Assembly (NCBI GenBank): GCA_004555865.1
Contig: SFJO01000005.1
Location: 35,246 to 99,245, forward strand
Length of the DNA stretch: 64,000 bases
Source of the DNA: Oscillospiraceae bacterium
Lineage (GTDB): Bacteria > Bacillota > Clostridia > Oscillospirales > Ruminococcaceae
Reading direction: 5' to 3'
How positions within the stretch are numbered: position 1 is the first letter of the stretch; the number at the start of each line of letters is the position of its first letter. The notes under the pieces are model-generated. The model was not told the DNA's origin, did no database searches, and saw only the letters and a list, made by a program, of their open reading frames with translations. Positions 16,196 to 23,921 of the stretch are shown here, piece after piece. The position numbers and the translations under genes were made by a program.

Positions 16196-17257
16196 ATGAA
16201 CACGCGCAAACGGCTTTCTCTGGCAGGGGCGGCGCTCTGGCTGGCCCTGTGCCTGGCCTTTACCCTGCATGCGGCGGCCCAGAAGCCCGCGCCGGACGCG
16301 GACGTCAAGCTGGCGGCCACCGCTCTGATGACCCGCTGGGAGGAGTGCATCCGGGGATATAAGGCGGAACTGGGCTTGCCCCTCAGCGAGGACGACCTGC
16401 ACGGCTCCGGCTTGATCGGCGAGCCGTATACGTTTATCACCACCACCAACGGGGCGCTGGAGGCCAAGCGCACCGCCGCCAACCCGGAAATGGCTGCCCT
16501 GCTGGTGGAGATGCTCACTGCGGCGGGGGTAAAGCCCGGCGATACGGTGGGCGCGGGTTTTTCCGGCAGCTTTCCGGGGCTGAACCTGGCCACACTGGCG
16601 GCCTGCCAGGCCATGGGGGTGCACTGCGTGTACATTGCTTCGGTGGGTGCCTCCACATACGGGGCGAACCAGCCGGAACTGACCTTCCCGGATATGGCCC
16701 TGCGCCTGTGGCAGGACGGCGAGCTGGCCACGGCCCCCGCCCTCGTCACTCCCGGCGGGCAGGACGACTGCGGCTGCGATATGGACCAGGACCTGCTGGA
16801 GGGCATTGTGAACCGTTTGGAGGCAGGCGGCCTGACCGTGATGCGCCAGCCGGACTTTGAGGCGAACCTTCAGGCCCGTATGGCGCTGTATGAAGAACAG
16901 GGGCCGATCACCTGCTTTGTGGGCGTGGGCGGCAACCTGACCACCACCGGCCCCGGCGAAAAGGATGTGGGCTGGGGCGTCATCCAGCCCAGCAAGCGCA
17001 TGACCGAGGACAAGAACAGCGGGCTGATCCAGCGGTACAACGCCCGGGGCCTGCCGGTGCTGCATCTGCTGAACGTGAAGCGGCTGGTGGCGGATTACGG
17101 CCTGCCCTATGACCCCGACCGGTACGAAACGCCGGGCCAGTCGGCCCTGTATCGGGTGACGGCGTACCCCCGCTTACCGGCGCTGGCCGGCCTTGCCGGC
17201 GCGGCGGCACTGCTGTGGTGGGGCTTTCGGCGCAAAAAGACGGAGAACGCCGCTTAA
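16196..17257 (+). CDS. pgsW: Poly-gamma-glutamate system protein PgsW
   Basis: A 353-residue protein with an N-terminal signal/anchor helix, a large extracytoplasmic domain and a C-terminal helix (LAGLAGAAALLWWGF) followed by a positive tail. Motifs such as TTTNGALEAKRTAANP, GAGFSGSFPGLN and FVGVGGNLTTTG agree with PgsW, the protein found next to pgsB-pgsC in Fusobacterium and some Clostridia in place of PgsA/CapA. Its mechanism is unknown; export or polymer handling is assumed from context. It starts 15 bases after pgsC with AAAGGGGGAA upstream. No pgsA/capA or pgsE is visible nearby. Confidence 0.85.
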   Translation: MNTRKRLSLAGAALWLALCLAFTLHAAAQKPAPDADVKLAATALMTRWEECIRGYKAELGLPLSEDDLHGSGLIGEPYTFITTTNGALEAKRTAANPEMAALLVEMLTAAGVKPGDTVGAGFSGSFPGLNLATLAACQAMGVHCVYIASVGASTYGANQPELTFPDMALRLWQDGELATAPALVTPGGQDDCGCDMDQDLLEGIVNRLEAGGLTVMRQPDFEANLQARMALYEEQGPITCFVGVGGNLTTTGPGEKDVGWGVIQPSKRMTEDKNSGLIQRYNARGLPVLHLLNVKRLVADYGLPYDPDRYETPGQSALYRVTAYPRLPALAGLAGAAALLWWGFRRKKTENAA

Positions 17258-17272
17258 AAAGGAGGGGCGCCC

Positions 17273-18160
17273 ATGAAAAAAACACTGCTGCGGTGCCTGC
17301 TGTGCGCCGCGGTGCCCCTGCTGCTGGCGGGCTGTGTGGCGGCGCAGCCGCAGGCGGCCCCCACGGCCAGCCCGGCCCCGACGCCGGAGGCCACGGCTGC
17401 GCCTGCGCCCACCCCGCCGCTGCCCGAGCTGCCGGACGCGGCGGCGCTGGAGACCCTGACCCCGGCGGACTTTGACTGCCTTGCGGCGGAATACCCCACC
17501 GCACGCAGCACCTACGACCTGACCACCGCCGACGGGCAGGCGCTGGAAGTAACGCTGCTGGAAGGCGCGGCCGACGGCCCGACGATTTACATCGTGGGCG
17601 GCGTGCATGGGGACGAGCTGGCGGGCTGGTACGCCGGAACCCTGCTGAAACAGGCGGACCTGAAGGCGGGGCGGGTGTATCTGGCGGCCCCGGCCAACCC
17701 CTGGGGCGCAGAGCACGACCGGCGCGACACCGCCGACGGGCGGGATCTGAACCGAAACTTCCCCGGCGATGCAGCCGGCAACCCGGCCCAGCAGAGGGCC
17801 GCGGCCTTGTGGGGCGACATCACCGAAAAGGCCCCGGCGCTGGTGCTGGACCTGCATGAGGCCCGGCAGTGGAACGACGGCAGCGACGAGCTGGGCAACT
17901 CTCTCATCTGCCAGGATATGCAGCCGGTGGCGGATCTGGTTTGGGGCCTTTTGGAGGCCTCGGCCGACGGGCAGCTGCACGGCAGCGCGCTGGATCTGTT
18001 CGGTTCGCCCCCGGTGGGCAGCCTGAACCGCACGCTGACCCTGGAGGCGGGCATTCCCGTCATCACGGTGGAGACCAGCCGGGCGGAGCCGCTGCCCCAG
18101 CGGGTGAAAAACCAGCTGGAGATCGCGGAGTACGTCCTGAAGAATCAGGGCCTGCGCTGA
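17273..18160 (+). CDS. AstE/AspA-type zinc hydrolase lipoprotein
   Basis: A 295-residue exported lipoprotein (lipobox LLLAGC, Ala/Pro/Thr linker to about residue 50). The hydrolase domain belongs to the succinylglutamate desuccinylase/aspartoacylase branch of M14: GGVHGDELAG (zinc His and Glu), RDLNRNFPG, LDLHEARQWND (third zinc His) and a late Glu in PVITVETS. Relatives remove acyl groups from, or cut, glutamate-like substrates. As the fifth gene of the ggt-pgsBCW run, it may trim gamma-linked glutamate outside the cell; that substrate is inferred. It has a strong AAAAAGGAGGGG site. Confidence 0.82.
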   Translation: MKKTLLRCLLCAAVPLLLAGCVAAQPQAAPTASPAPTPEATAAPAPTPPLPELPDAAALETLTPADFDCLAAEYPTARSTYDLTTADGQALEVTLLEGAADGPTIYIVGGVHGDELAGWYAGTLLKQADLKAGRVYLAAPANPWGAEHDRRDTADGRDLNRNFPGDAAGNPAQQRAAALWGDITEKAPALVLDLHEARQWNDGSDELGNSLICQDMQPVADLVWGLLEASADGQLHGSALDLFGSPPVGSLNRTLTLEAGIPVITVETSRAEPLPQRVKNQLEIAEYVLKNQGLR

Positions 18161-18167
18161 GGGGGCT

Positions 18168-18197
18168 TTGGCAGAACGGAGAAAAGCGTGCTATAAT
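18168..18197 (+). promoter_or_regulatory. Internal promoter for the kinase-regulator pair
   Basis: TTGGCA, 18 bases, TATAAT directly after the hydrolase stop codon. It would let the two-component genes be expressed apart from the pgs operon. Confidence 0.7.
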
Positions 18198-18248
18198 GGT
18201 TGGGCGATCGCGGCCGGGCACACGCGGCCCGGCAGAGAGGAACACACC

Positions 18249-19658
18249 ATGGAGAAAACCAAAACACAAACCCGCCCCTGGCAGGTGCGGGTGAATCTGT
18301 TGGAGCTGGGCGCGGGGGTGTGTCTGGTCTGGCTGGGCTTTTTTATGCCGGTGTTTTTCACCGTGGGCAATTTTCGCATTCTGGAGACCCTGTATCAGGC
18401 GCTGGATCACTGGGAAAAAACAGGCCTGATGCTGGCGGCGCTGAAGCTGGTGGCCCTGAACTCCCTGCGCGGCATTCCCCATTACATCGGCGCGTTTCTC
18501 ATTGCCGAATCGGTGGAGTACCGCTGGAAGGGGCACAACCTGTGGGTGATCAACGCCCTGATGGCGCTGGTGGTGCTGCTGTGCACCTACCGGGGCATTG
18601 ACGCGCTGCATCGGGTGCATTACGACTTCGGTCTGCCTGCCGTTCTGGTGGCGGCGCTGCTGCTGGTGTTTGAAAAAATGGACTACCAGTACATCACCGT
18701 TACCAAAAAGGTGATGTTCATTGCCGTGCTGGTGGTCACCTTCCAGTTTCTGGACATCATGCCCGCGGCCAACGGGCTGCCCATGGGCCGCGGCGAAATT
18801 TCCGGCGACGTGAAGCTGGCCTCGGAGATTCTGGGGGCCAATACGGCTATGAACGCCATGGCCGCCGCCGGGCTGGTGGTGTTTTTGCTGATGCTGGTGC
18901 TGCTGTTCTTCCAGCTGCGGGTGGAAAACAACCTGCGGCAGCTGAACATTCTGCGGGAACAGAATCTGGCCATCCGCACCGAGGCCCGGATGAACGATAT
19001 GAAAAACCGCACCTATCGTGAGATGCAGTATCTGGTGCATGACCTGAAATCGCCCCTGGCCTCGGCCCAGACGCTGGTGGGCGTGATCAAGATGGAATGC
19101 GAGGCCGAGGGCCGCACCCAGGATGTGGAGTATCTGAGCCGCATTGAGGGTGCGGTGGAGCAGATGAACCGGATGATCTCGGAGATCCTCTATGAAGAGC
19201 AGACCACGCCCGAAACGGTGGAGCGCCTGGTGGACCGTGCCCTGGCCCAGCTCTCGGTGGAATCCTACGCGGCCTGCGTACACACCGAGCTGAAAACGCC
19301 GGAGGCCATGGTGCGGGTGAACCGGGTGCTGTTCCCGCGGGCGCTGGTGAACCTGGTGCAGAACTCGGCCAAGGCCATCCCGGCCGGCCGCACACCGGAC
19401 ATTCGCCTTCGGGTGGACACCCGGGAGGGCATGGTGCGGTTCACCGTGGAGGACAACGGCAAAGGCATTCCCCAATCGCAGCAGCAGGCCGTCTGGAACA
19501 AGGGGTATTCCACCTCGCAGTCCAGCGGGCTGGGGCTGCCCTTTGTGCGCAGCGTTGTGGAGCGTGTTGGGGGTACCATACAGATGAAAAGTACGGTGGA
19601 TCAGGGCACAACCATCACCCTGGTCATTCCGGAGGAGGAGAGAAATCATGCAGAATAA
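18249..19658 (+). CDS. Membrane sensor histidine kinase
   Basis: A 469-residue kinase. About six hydrophobic segments occupy residues 10-225, with no large extracytoplasmic sensor loop. A short coiled-coil linker leads to the H-box LVHDLKSPL (near 260, phospho-acceptor His), then N-box VNLVQNSAKAI, G1 VEDNGKGIP and G2 SSGLGLPFV of the ATPase domain. The sensor part resembles no class I can name; a membrane-embedded or transporter-like signal is possible. The start ATG has AGAGAGGAA upstream. It overlaps the regulator gene by 11 bases. Being next to the pgs genes, it is the obvious candidate controller of the cluster. Confidence 0.9.
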   Translation: MEKTKTQTRPWQVRVNLLELGAGVCLVWLGFFMPVFFTVGNFRILETLYQALDHWEKTGLMLAALKLVALNSLRGIPHYIGAFLIAESVEYRWKGHNLWVINALMALVVLLCTYRGIDALHRVHYDFGLPAVLVAALLLVFEKMDYQYITVTKKVMFIAVLVVTFQFLDIMPAANGLPMGRGEISGDVKLASEILGANTAMNAMAAAGLVVFLLMLVLLFFQLRVENNLRQLNILREQNLAIRTEARMNDMKNRTYREMQYLVHDLKSPLASAQTLVGVIKMECEAEGRTQDVEYLSRIEGAVEQMNRMISEILYEEQTTPETVERLVDRALAQLSVESYAACVHTELKTPEAMVRVNRVLFPRALVNLVQNSAKAIPAGRTPDIRLRVDTREGMVRFTVEDNGKGIPQSQQQAVWNKGYSTSQSSGLGLPFVRSVVERVGGTIQMKSTVDQGTTITLVIPEEERNHAE

Positions 19659-20274
19659 CACGACCATTCTGTGCATCGACGATGAAGAGCAGATTTGTTT
19701 TGCGCTGGAGGCTCTGTTCCGCCTGCAGAAATGGAATGTGGTGACCGCCCGCAGCGTGGAAAAGGGCCTGATCGCCTTCCGCGAATTTCAACCGGACATC
19801 GTGCTCATTGATTACCATATGCCCGGCATCAACGGGGTGGAGGGCGTGAAGATGCTTCGGCAGCTTTCCCCCACGGTGCCCATCATCGTGTTCACCATTG
19901 ATGAAAGTCAGGCCGTGGCCGACGCCTTTTTAGAGGCGGGCGCCAGCGATTTCTCACTCAAGCCCATCAAAGCGCCGGACCTGGTAAGCCGCATTAAGCT
20001 GCACCTGCGCCTTCTGCAGCAGGCCCAGCCGAAAAAGCCCGCCCCGGCCCCCATTCCGGCCAAGGGCATCAGCCAGAGCACCATGGATCTGATCCTGCAG
20101 TTTTTGACCGACCGGCAGGAGTATGTGACGGCCAACGACATTGCCGCCGGCACGGGCCTTGCCTATCAGACGGTGTACCGCTATCTGCAGTACATGACCC
20201 AGGAAAAGATCACCGTGATGGTGAACGTGTACGGCAAGGTGGGCCGCCCCAAACAGATGTACAAAAAGGCGTGA
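19648..20274 (+). CDS. Response regulator with C-terminal HTH
   Basis: A 208-residue regulator. The receiver domain (residues 5-120) shows the acidic pair DDEE, the phospho-Asp in VLIDYHMPG (near 53), the Thr in FTIDE and the Lys in LKPI. A Pro/Ala linker leads to a helix-turn-helix (VTANDIAAGTGLAYQTVYRYLQYM) of the kind found in CitB/DcuR-type regulators of carboxylate use. It is translationally coupled to the kinase. A carboxylate or glutamate-linked regulon is plausible from the type and the neighbours. Confidence 0.9.
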   Translation: MQNNTTILCIDDEEQICFALEALFRLQKWNVVTARSVEKGLIAFREFQPDIVLIDYHMPGINGVEGVKMLRQLSPTVPIIVFTIDESQAVADAFLEAGASDFSLKPIKAPDLVSRIKLHLRLLQQAQPKKPAPAPIPAKGISQSTMDLILQFLTDRQEYVTANDIAAGTGLAYQTVYRYLQYMTQEKITVMVNVYGKVGRPKQMYKKA

Positions 20275-20295
20275 GGCCTGTAAAATCAACCGGGA

Positions 20296-20329
20296 ACAGC
20301 CGGGCGCACACTGCGCCCGGCTGTTTTTT
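20296..20329 (+). terminator. Terminator of the ggt-pgs-kinase-regulator run
   Basis: A perfect 13-bp stem (ACAGCCGGGCGCA with its complement) and three-base loop are followed by six T. Confidence 0.92.
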
Positions 20330-20715
20330 GTGGGGCCAAGGTTGAAATAACGCGCCTGCAAAAGCCTTCCCCTCGCGGGGAAGCTGAAATTTCGCGGGGG
20401 CAGAGCCTTTCCCGAGATCCGCTGCGGTTGGCTTTTTGCGCGAATTTGGCCGCGGATGCTGCAAACTTCACGGCAAACACAAGGGATGTCTCTACCCCAA
20501 AATTCCATTGCCCTTCGCGCAGCGCCGCATAGGCCGGGGCGCAAAGAAAAACAGGAGCGCCCCCTCGAAAAGAACGAATAACAGCACGAAACAGCAATAT
20601 TTTCGAGTTTTGGCCTGCTTGAAAAGGTAAATCCATCGGCTGAACGGAAATTCCATGGCGAAAAATCTGTCCATATCAACACAACGATAAACTGATCTAT
20701 TTTGCGCATAAAATT
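20330..20715. other. Non-coding interval upstream of the third GGT gene
   Basis: I find no gene with a ribosome binding site. It starts GC-rich with a short hairpin (CTTCCCC/GGGGAAG, 20365-20382) and becomes AT-rich after about 20560. A long open frame on the minus strand lacks a start signal and has a Cys/Arg-rich composition unlike a real protein. Confidence 0.4.
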
Positions 20716-20766
20716 TGATAAAAAAATGATAAAAATATAGACAATTTATGTAATAACGGCTATACT
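20716..20766 (+). promoter_or_regulatory. Promoter of GGT paralogue 3 with tandem upstream repeats
   Basis: TAGACA, 17 bases, TATACT (20738-20766). Directly upstream, TGATAAAAAAA and TGATAAAAATA repeat at an 11-bp spacing (20716, 20727), one helical turn, as expected for a response-regulator dimer site abutting the -35. The leader to the ATG is about 240 nt. Confidence 0.65.
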
Positions 20767-20950
20767 CGGGAATATAGCGAGGCTTCTTTGCTTTGGTTTG
20801 GTACGCCGCAAGGCCATAAAACTACTGGGGACATTCCAATCTGCGCGAACGTGTGTACGCCAAGTGCACACCGCTTGCACACGCAGAAAACCGCTCCGGT
20901 CGTCCAATGTCCTTCGGCAGCCGGACGGGGCAAAGGGCCGAATACGGGGG

Positions 20951-20986
20951 CGTCCGCCTTTTTCGCACGCAACTTTCAGGCGGACG
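20951..20986 (+). promoter_or_regulatory. Leader hairpin just before the GGT3 ribosome binding site
   Basis: CGTCCGCCT (20951-20959) pairs perfectly with AGGCGGACG (20978-20986), ending 15 bases before AAAGGAGG. It could stabilise the mRNA or modulate initiation. Confidence 0.5.
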
Positions 20987-21014
20987 GAACCTCATCAACA
21001 AAGGAGGAAACAAG

Positions 21015-22820
21015 ATGAAAAAGTACATTGCCCTGCTTATGGCATTGGTAATGGGGCTGTCTGTGGCCGGCTGCGGCCAGAGCGCCTCGTCCTCTGCCAG
21101 CAGTGAGGCGGCCTCTTCTTCCGCTGACTCGAACGAAGAGGAAGTCTGGCTCCCCTACGACGAGAACCTTCAGAAGAAGAAGGACGACCGTGACGCCACC
21201 GGTAAGACCGGTGCTGTGGCGGCCTGCAGCTGGTACGCCAGCAAGGCCGGCCTGGAGATCCTGCAGGAGGGCGGCAACGCCTTCGATGCAGCGGCGGCTG
21301 TGGCCTACACCCTGGGCGTGGTTGAGCCCTACTTCTCCGGCCTGGGCGGCGGCGGCTTCATGACCATCTACAACGCCGAGACCAAAGAGGTGGAGGTCAT
21401 CGACTTCCGCGAGATCGCTCCCGCTGCGGCCAACGCCCAGATTTGGCTGGACGAGGCCGGCGAGATGAAGCAGTTCGAGAAGGACGGCCAGAAGCTGGGT
21501 ACCATGAGCAGCATCGGCGGCCTGTCCGTTGCGACCCCCGGCGAGGTTGCCGGCATGGAGTACCTGCTGGAGAACTACGGCTCCGACGCCGTGACCCGTC
21601 AGCAGATCTTCCAGCCCGCCATTGACCTGGCCAACAACGGCTATCTCGTGACCGCTACCTTCAAGGAGGAGCTGGAAAGCGAGTACGCCGGTCTGGCTGC
21701 CATGGGCGAAGTTGGCAACCTGTACCTGAACGATGGTATGCCCTACGAAGTGGGCGACACCCTGACCAACCCCGATCTGGCCACTACTCTGCAGGCCATC
21801 GCGGACGGCGGCCGTGACGCGTTCTACACCGGCGACATGGCCCAGGCCATGGTGGACGCGGTGCAGGCCGAGGGCGGCGTGCTGACCATGGAAGACCTGG
21901 CCAACTACGAGGTCAAGGTTCGTGAGCCGGTCAGCTCCACCTACCGTGACTACACCATCTATTCTCTGCCCCCGGCATCCTCCGGCGGCACCCATCTGAT
22001 TGAGATCCTGAACATCCTGGAGAACTTCGATATGGCCAACACCGAGGTCAACTCGGCCGACTACATCCATCGCTTCTCCGAGGCCTTCAAGATCGCTTTC
22101 GCCGACCGTGCCCAGTACATGGCCGACACCGACTTCGCCGAAGTGCCTCTGGCCCAGCTGACCAGCAAGGATTACGCGGCCAGCCGTTACGCTCAGATCA
22201 CCGATCAGAGCGGCACCTACACCGCCGTTGACGCGGAAGAGCTGGAGCACTACGCCACCACTTCCTTCTCCGTTGTGGACCAGTGGGGCAACATGGTGGC
22301 CTGCACCCAGACCATCAACTATGGTTTCGGCTCCAAGATCGCCGTTCCCGGCTACGGCTTCATCATGAACGACGAGATGGACGACTTCTCCGCCAACCCC
22401 GAGAGCGTCAACTGCGCCGAGGGCGGCAAGCGCCCCCTGTCCAGCATGAGCCCCTCCATCGTTCTGTACCCCGACGGCTCTCCCTTCCTGACCATCGGCA
22501 GCCCCGGAGCTACCCGTATCTTCCCCACCATCGCGCAGGTCATCCAGCGCATGATCGACTACGGCATGGACATCCAGGAAGCCATTGACTGCGCCCGTAT
22601 CTACGACAACGCCCAGAACAACGTGTGCTATGAGTCCGACGGTGTGGACGCTCCCTCCGCTGAGGCCATTGCTCAGCTGCAGGCCATGGGCCACGAAGTG
22701 ACCGATAAGGGCGCTTGGCAGCTGTTCTTCGGCGGCGTGCAGGGCATTTCCATCGGCAAGGATGGCACCCTGCGCGGCGGCGCGGATCCTCGCCGTGACG
22801 GCAAGGCTCTGGCTTACTAA
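21015..22820 (+). CDS. ggt: Gamma-glutamyltransferase lipoprotein, paralogue 3 (altered active-site motif)
   Basis: A 601-residue exported lipoprotein (lipobox LSVAGC, Ser-rich linker). The fold is complete: EGGNAFDAAAAV, SGLGGGG, Arg loop DFREIAPAAA, PLSSMSPS. The processing site reads ATTSFSVVDQWGN: the catalytic Thr-Thr is kept, but the usual following His is Ser, and the oxyanion loop is GSPGATRI instead of PGGS. Auto-processing or acceptor preference may differ from classical GGT. The ATG at 21015 follows AAAGGAGG. Codon use is strongly biased to CGT, GTT and TTC, indicating high expression. It stands alone between its own promoter and terminator. Confidence 0.92.
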   Translation: MKKYIALLMALVMGLSVAGCGQSASSSASSEAASSSADSNEEEVWLPYDENLQKKKDDRDATGKTGAVAACSWYASKAGLEILQEGGNAFDAAAAVAYTLGVVEPYFSGLGGGGFMTIYNAETKEVEVIDFREIAPAAANAQIWLDEAGEMKQFEKDGQKLGTMSSIGGLSVATPGEVAGMEYLLENYGSDAVTRQQIFQPAIDLANNGYLVTATFKEELESEYAGLAAMGEVGNLYLNDGMPYEVGDTLTNPDLATTLQAIADGGRDAFYTGDMAQAMVDAVQAEGGVLTMEDLANYEVKVREPVSSTYRDYTIYSLPPASSGGTHLIEILNILENFDMANTEVNSADYIHRFSEAFKIAFADRAQYMADTDFAEVPLAQLTSKDYAASRYAQITDQSGTYTAVDAEELEHYATTSFSVVDQWGNMVACTQTINYGFGSKIAVPGYGFIMNDEMDDFSANPESVNCAEGGKRPLSSMSPSIVLYPDGSPFLTIGSPGATRIFPTIAQVIQRMIDYGMDIQEAIDCARIYDNAQNNVCYESDGVDAPSAEAIAQLQAMGHEVTDKGAWQLFFGGVQGISIGKDGTLRGGADPRRDGKALAY

Positions 22821-22879
22821 GGCGGCGGCTGTTCGGGCGGCCTGCGTGCTGCTTTGAACCCCCAAAAACTTTCTGCCGG

Positions 22880-22921
22880 AAAAGGCCGCTCGACCCTCGC
22901 TTTGGGCCGGGTGGCCTTTTG
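22880..22921 (+). terminator. Terminator after GGT paralogue 3
   Basis: AAAAGGCC pairs with GGCCTTTT (22880-22887, 22913-22920) with further pairing inside. Confidence 0.65.
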
Positions 22922-22995
22922 CGCAGAGGGGGTGAACTGGTTCGGCTTCTTTACTTCGTGAAGCTGCATGAGTTTTGACTTTTCTTATAGTTAAT

Positions 22996-23077
22996 ATTCA
23001 ACAAAAAACGGCTTAAATGATAAAGTTGAATAAAAATAAGAGAAGAAATAGACGAACTTGTTTTAATTTGTTATAAT
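22996..23077 (+). promoter_or_regulatory. Promoter and dyad upstream of the DUF6305-like gene
   Basis: TAGACG, 17 bases, TATAAT (23049-23077), nearly the same -35 as the GGT3 promoter. Upstream, ATTCAAC (22996-23002) and GTTGAAT (23025-23031) form a dyad in very AT-rich DNA with a TGATAAA between them. The rest of 22922-23172 holds no gene. Confidence 0.55.
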
Positions 23078-23172
23078 TTTTTCATGAAGATTTCATGGTT
23101 TTACCATATCCGCTGCGCGGATGGGAATACGCTGTGAAAAGACACATGAAATGTTGAGAGGAGAAAACCACA

Positions 23173-23796
23173 ATGAAAAAGAAGATCATTGCTGCGGCGC
23201 TGGCTCTCGCGCTGGCTTTGACCATGGCTGCCTGCGGCGGCTCCAGCTCCAGCTCCAGCAGCGCTGCTGCTTCCAGCGATGCTGCCGGTTCCACCGCTGC
23301 GGTGGAAGGCCTGAAGGAGGCCTTTGCTGAGTCTCCCATTCTGCTGACCAGCGGCGGCCAGAGTGCTGACTACCAGATGATCGGCACCGTGATGAGCAAG
23401 CTGGGCATGGATTGCACCGTGAACAACCTGGCCACCAGCGCTGACCTGGGCGACGCCAAGACCCTGATCGTGGTTGCCGGCGGCTCTTCCAAGGGCCTGG
23501 GCGCTGCGGGCATTGATGCCGATGGCGAGCTGGCTCGTCTGACCGAGCTGCTGGACGGCGCGAAGGAAAAGGGCCTGAGCATCATCGTGATGCACACCGG
23601 TGGTGAGGCTCGCCGCGGCGACCTGTCCGATAAGTTCATCGCTCCCTGCTTCGAGAAGGCTGACTACGCCATCGTGGTTGCCGCCGGCGATTCCGACGGC
23701 CTGATGAGCGGTCTGTGCGCTGAGAACGGCATCCCCATGGATTCCATCAACAGCATCAGCGATGTGACCACCGTTCTGCCCGCTGCCTTCAAGTAA
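23173..23796 (+). CDS. Small lipoprotein, DUF6305-like
   Basis: A 207-residue exported lipoprotein: signal peptide with lipobox LTMAAC, a Ser/Ala linker to residue 45, then an alpha/beta domain. SPILLTSGGQSADYQMIGTV, TLIVVAGGSSKGLGAAGID and IIVMHTGGEARRG look like loops of a nucleotide- or ligand-binding Rossmann-like fold. I recall this pattern from Pfam DUF6305; I could not check it. Because a TRAP-type permease gene follows and no DctP is seen, it may be the extracytoplasmic partner of that permease. Codon bias indicates high expression. The start follows AGAGGAG. Confidence 0.7.
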   Translation: MKKKIIAAALALALALTMAACGGSSSSSSSAAASSDAAGSTAAVEGLKEAFAESPILLTSGGQSADYQMIGTVMSKLGMDCTVNNLATSADLGDAKTLIVVAGGSSKGLGAAGIDADGELARLTELLDGAKEKGLSIIVMHTGGEARRGDLSDKFIAPCFEKADYAIVVAAGDSDGLMSGLCAENGIPMDSINSISDVTTVLPAAFK

Positions 23797-23831
23797 GAAG
23801 GGCGCGCCCGCAAATCTGTTTTTAGTGGATT

Positions 23832-23877
23832 AAGGGCCGCCGAAACCCGCGCCTGGCGTGTTCCGGCGGCCCTTTTT
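23832..23877 (+). terminator. Terminator between the lipoprotein and permease genes
   Basis: AAGGGCCGCCG pairs with CGGCGGCCCTT, followed by TTT. With no clear new promoter before the permease, partial read-through would set a high lipoprotein:permease ratio. Confidence 0.8.
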
Positions 23878-23921
23878 GCACGCAACAAGCCGAATAATTA
23901 ACGATTTATGGAGGTATTCTA

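Noticed and set aside
20286..20709. Minus-strand open frames upstream of GGT3 (60-250 codons)
   Set aside because: No start signal, unlikely Cys/Arg/Phe-rich composition, and they run through a terminator.
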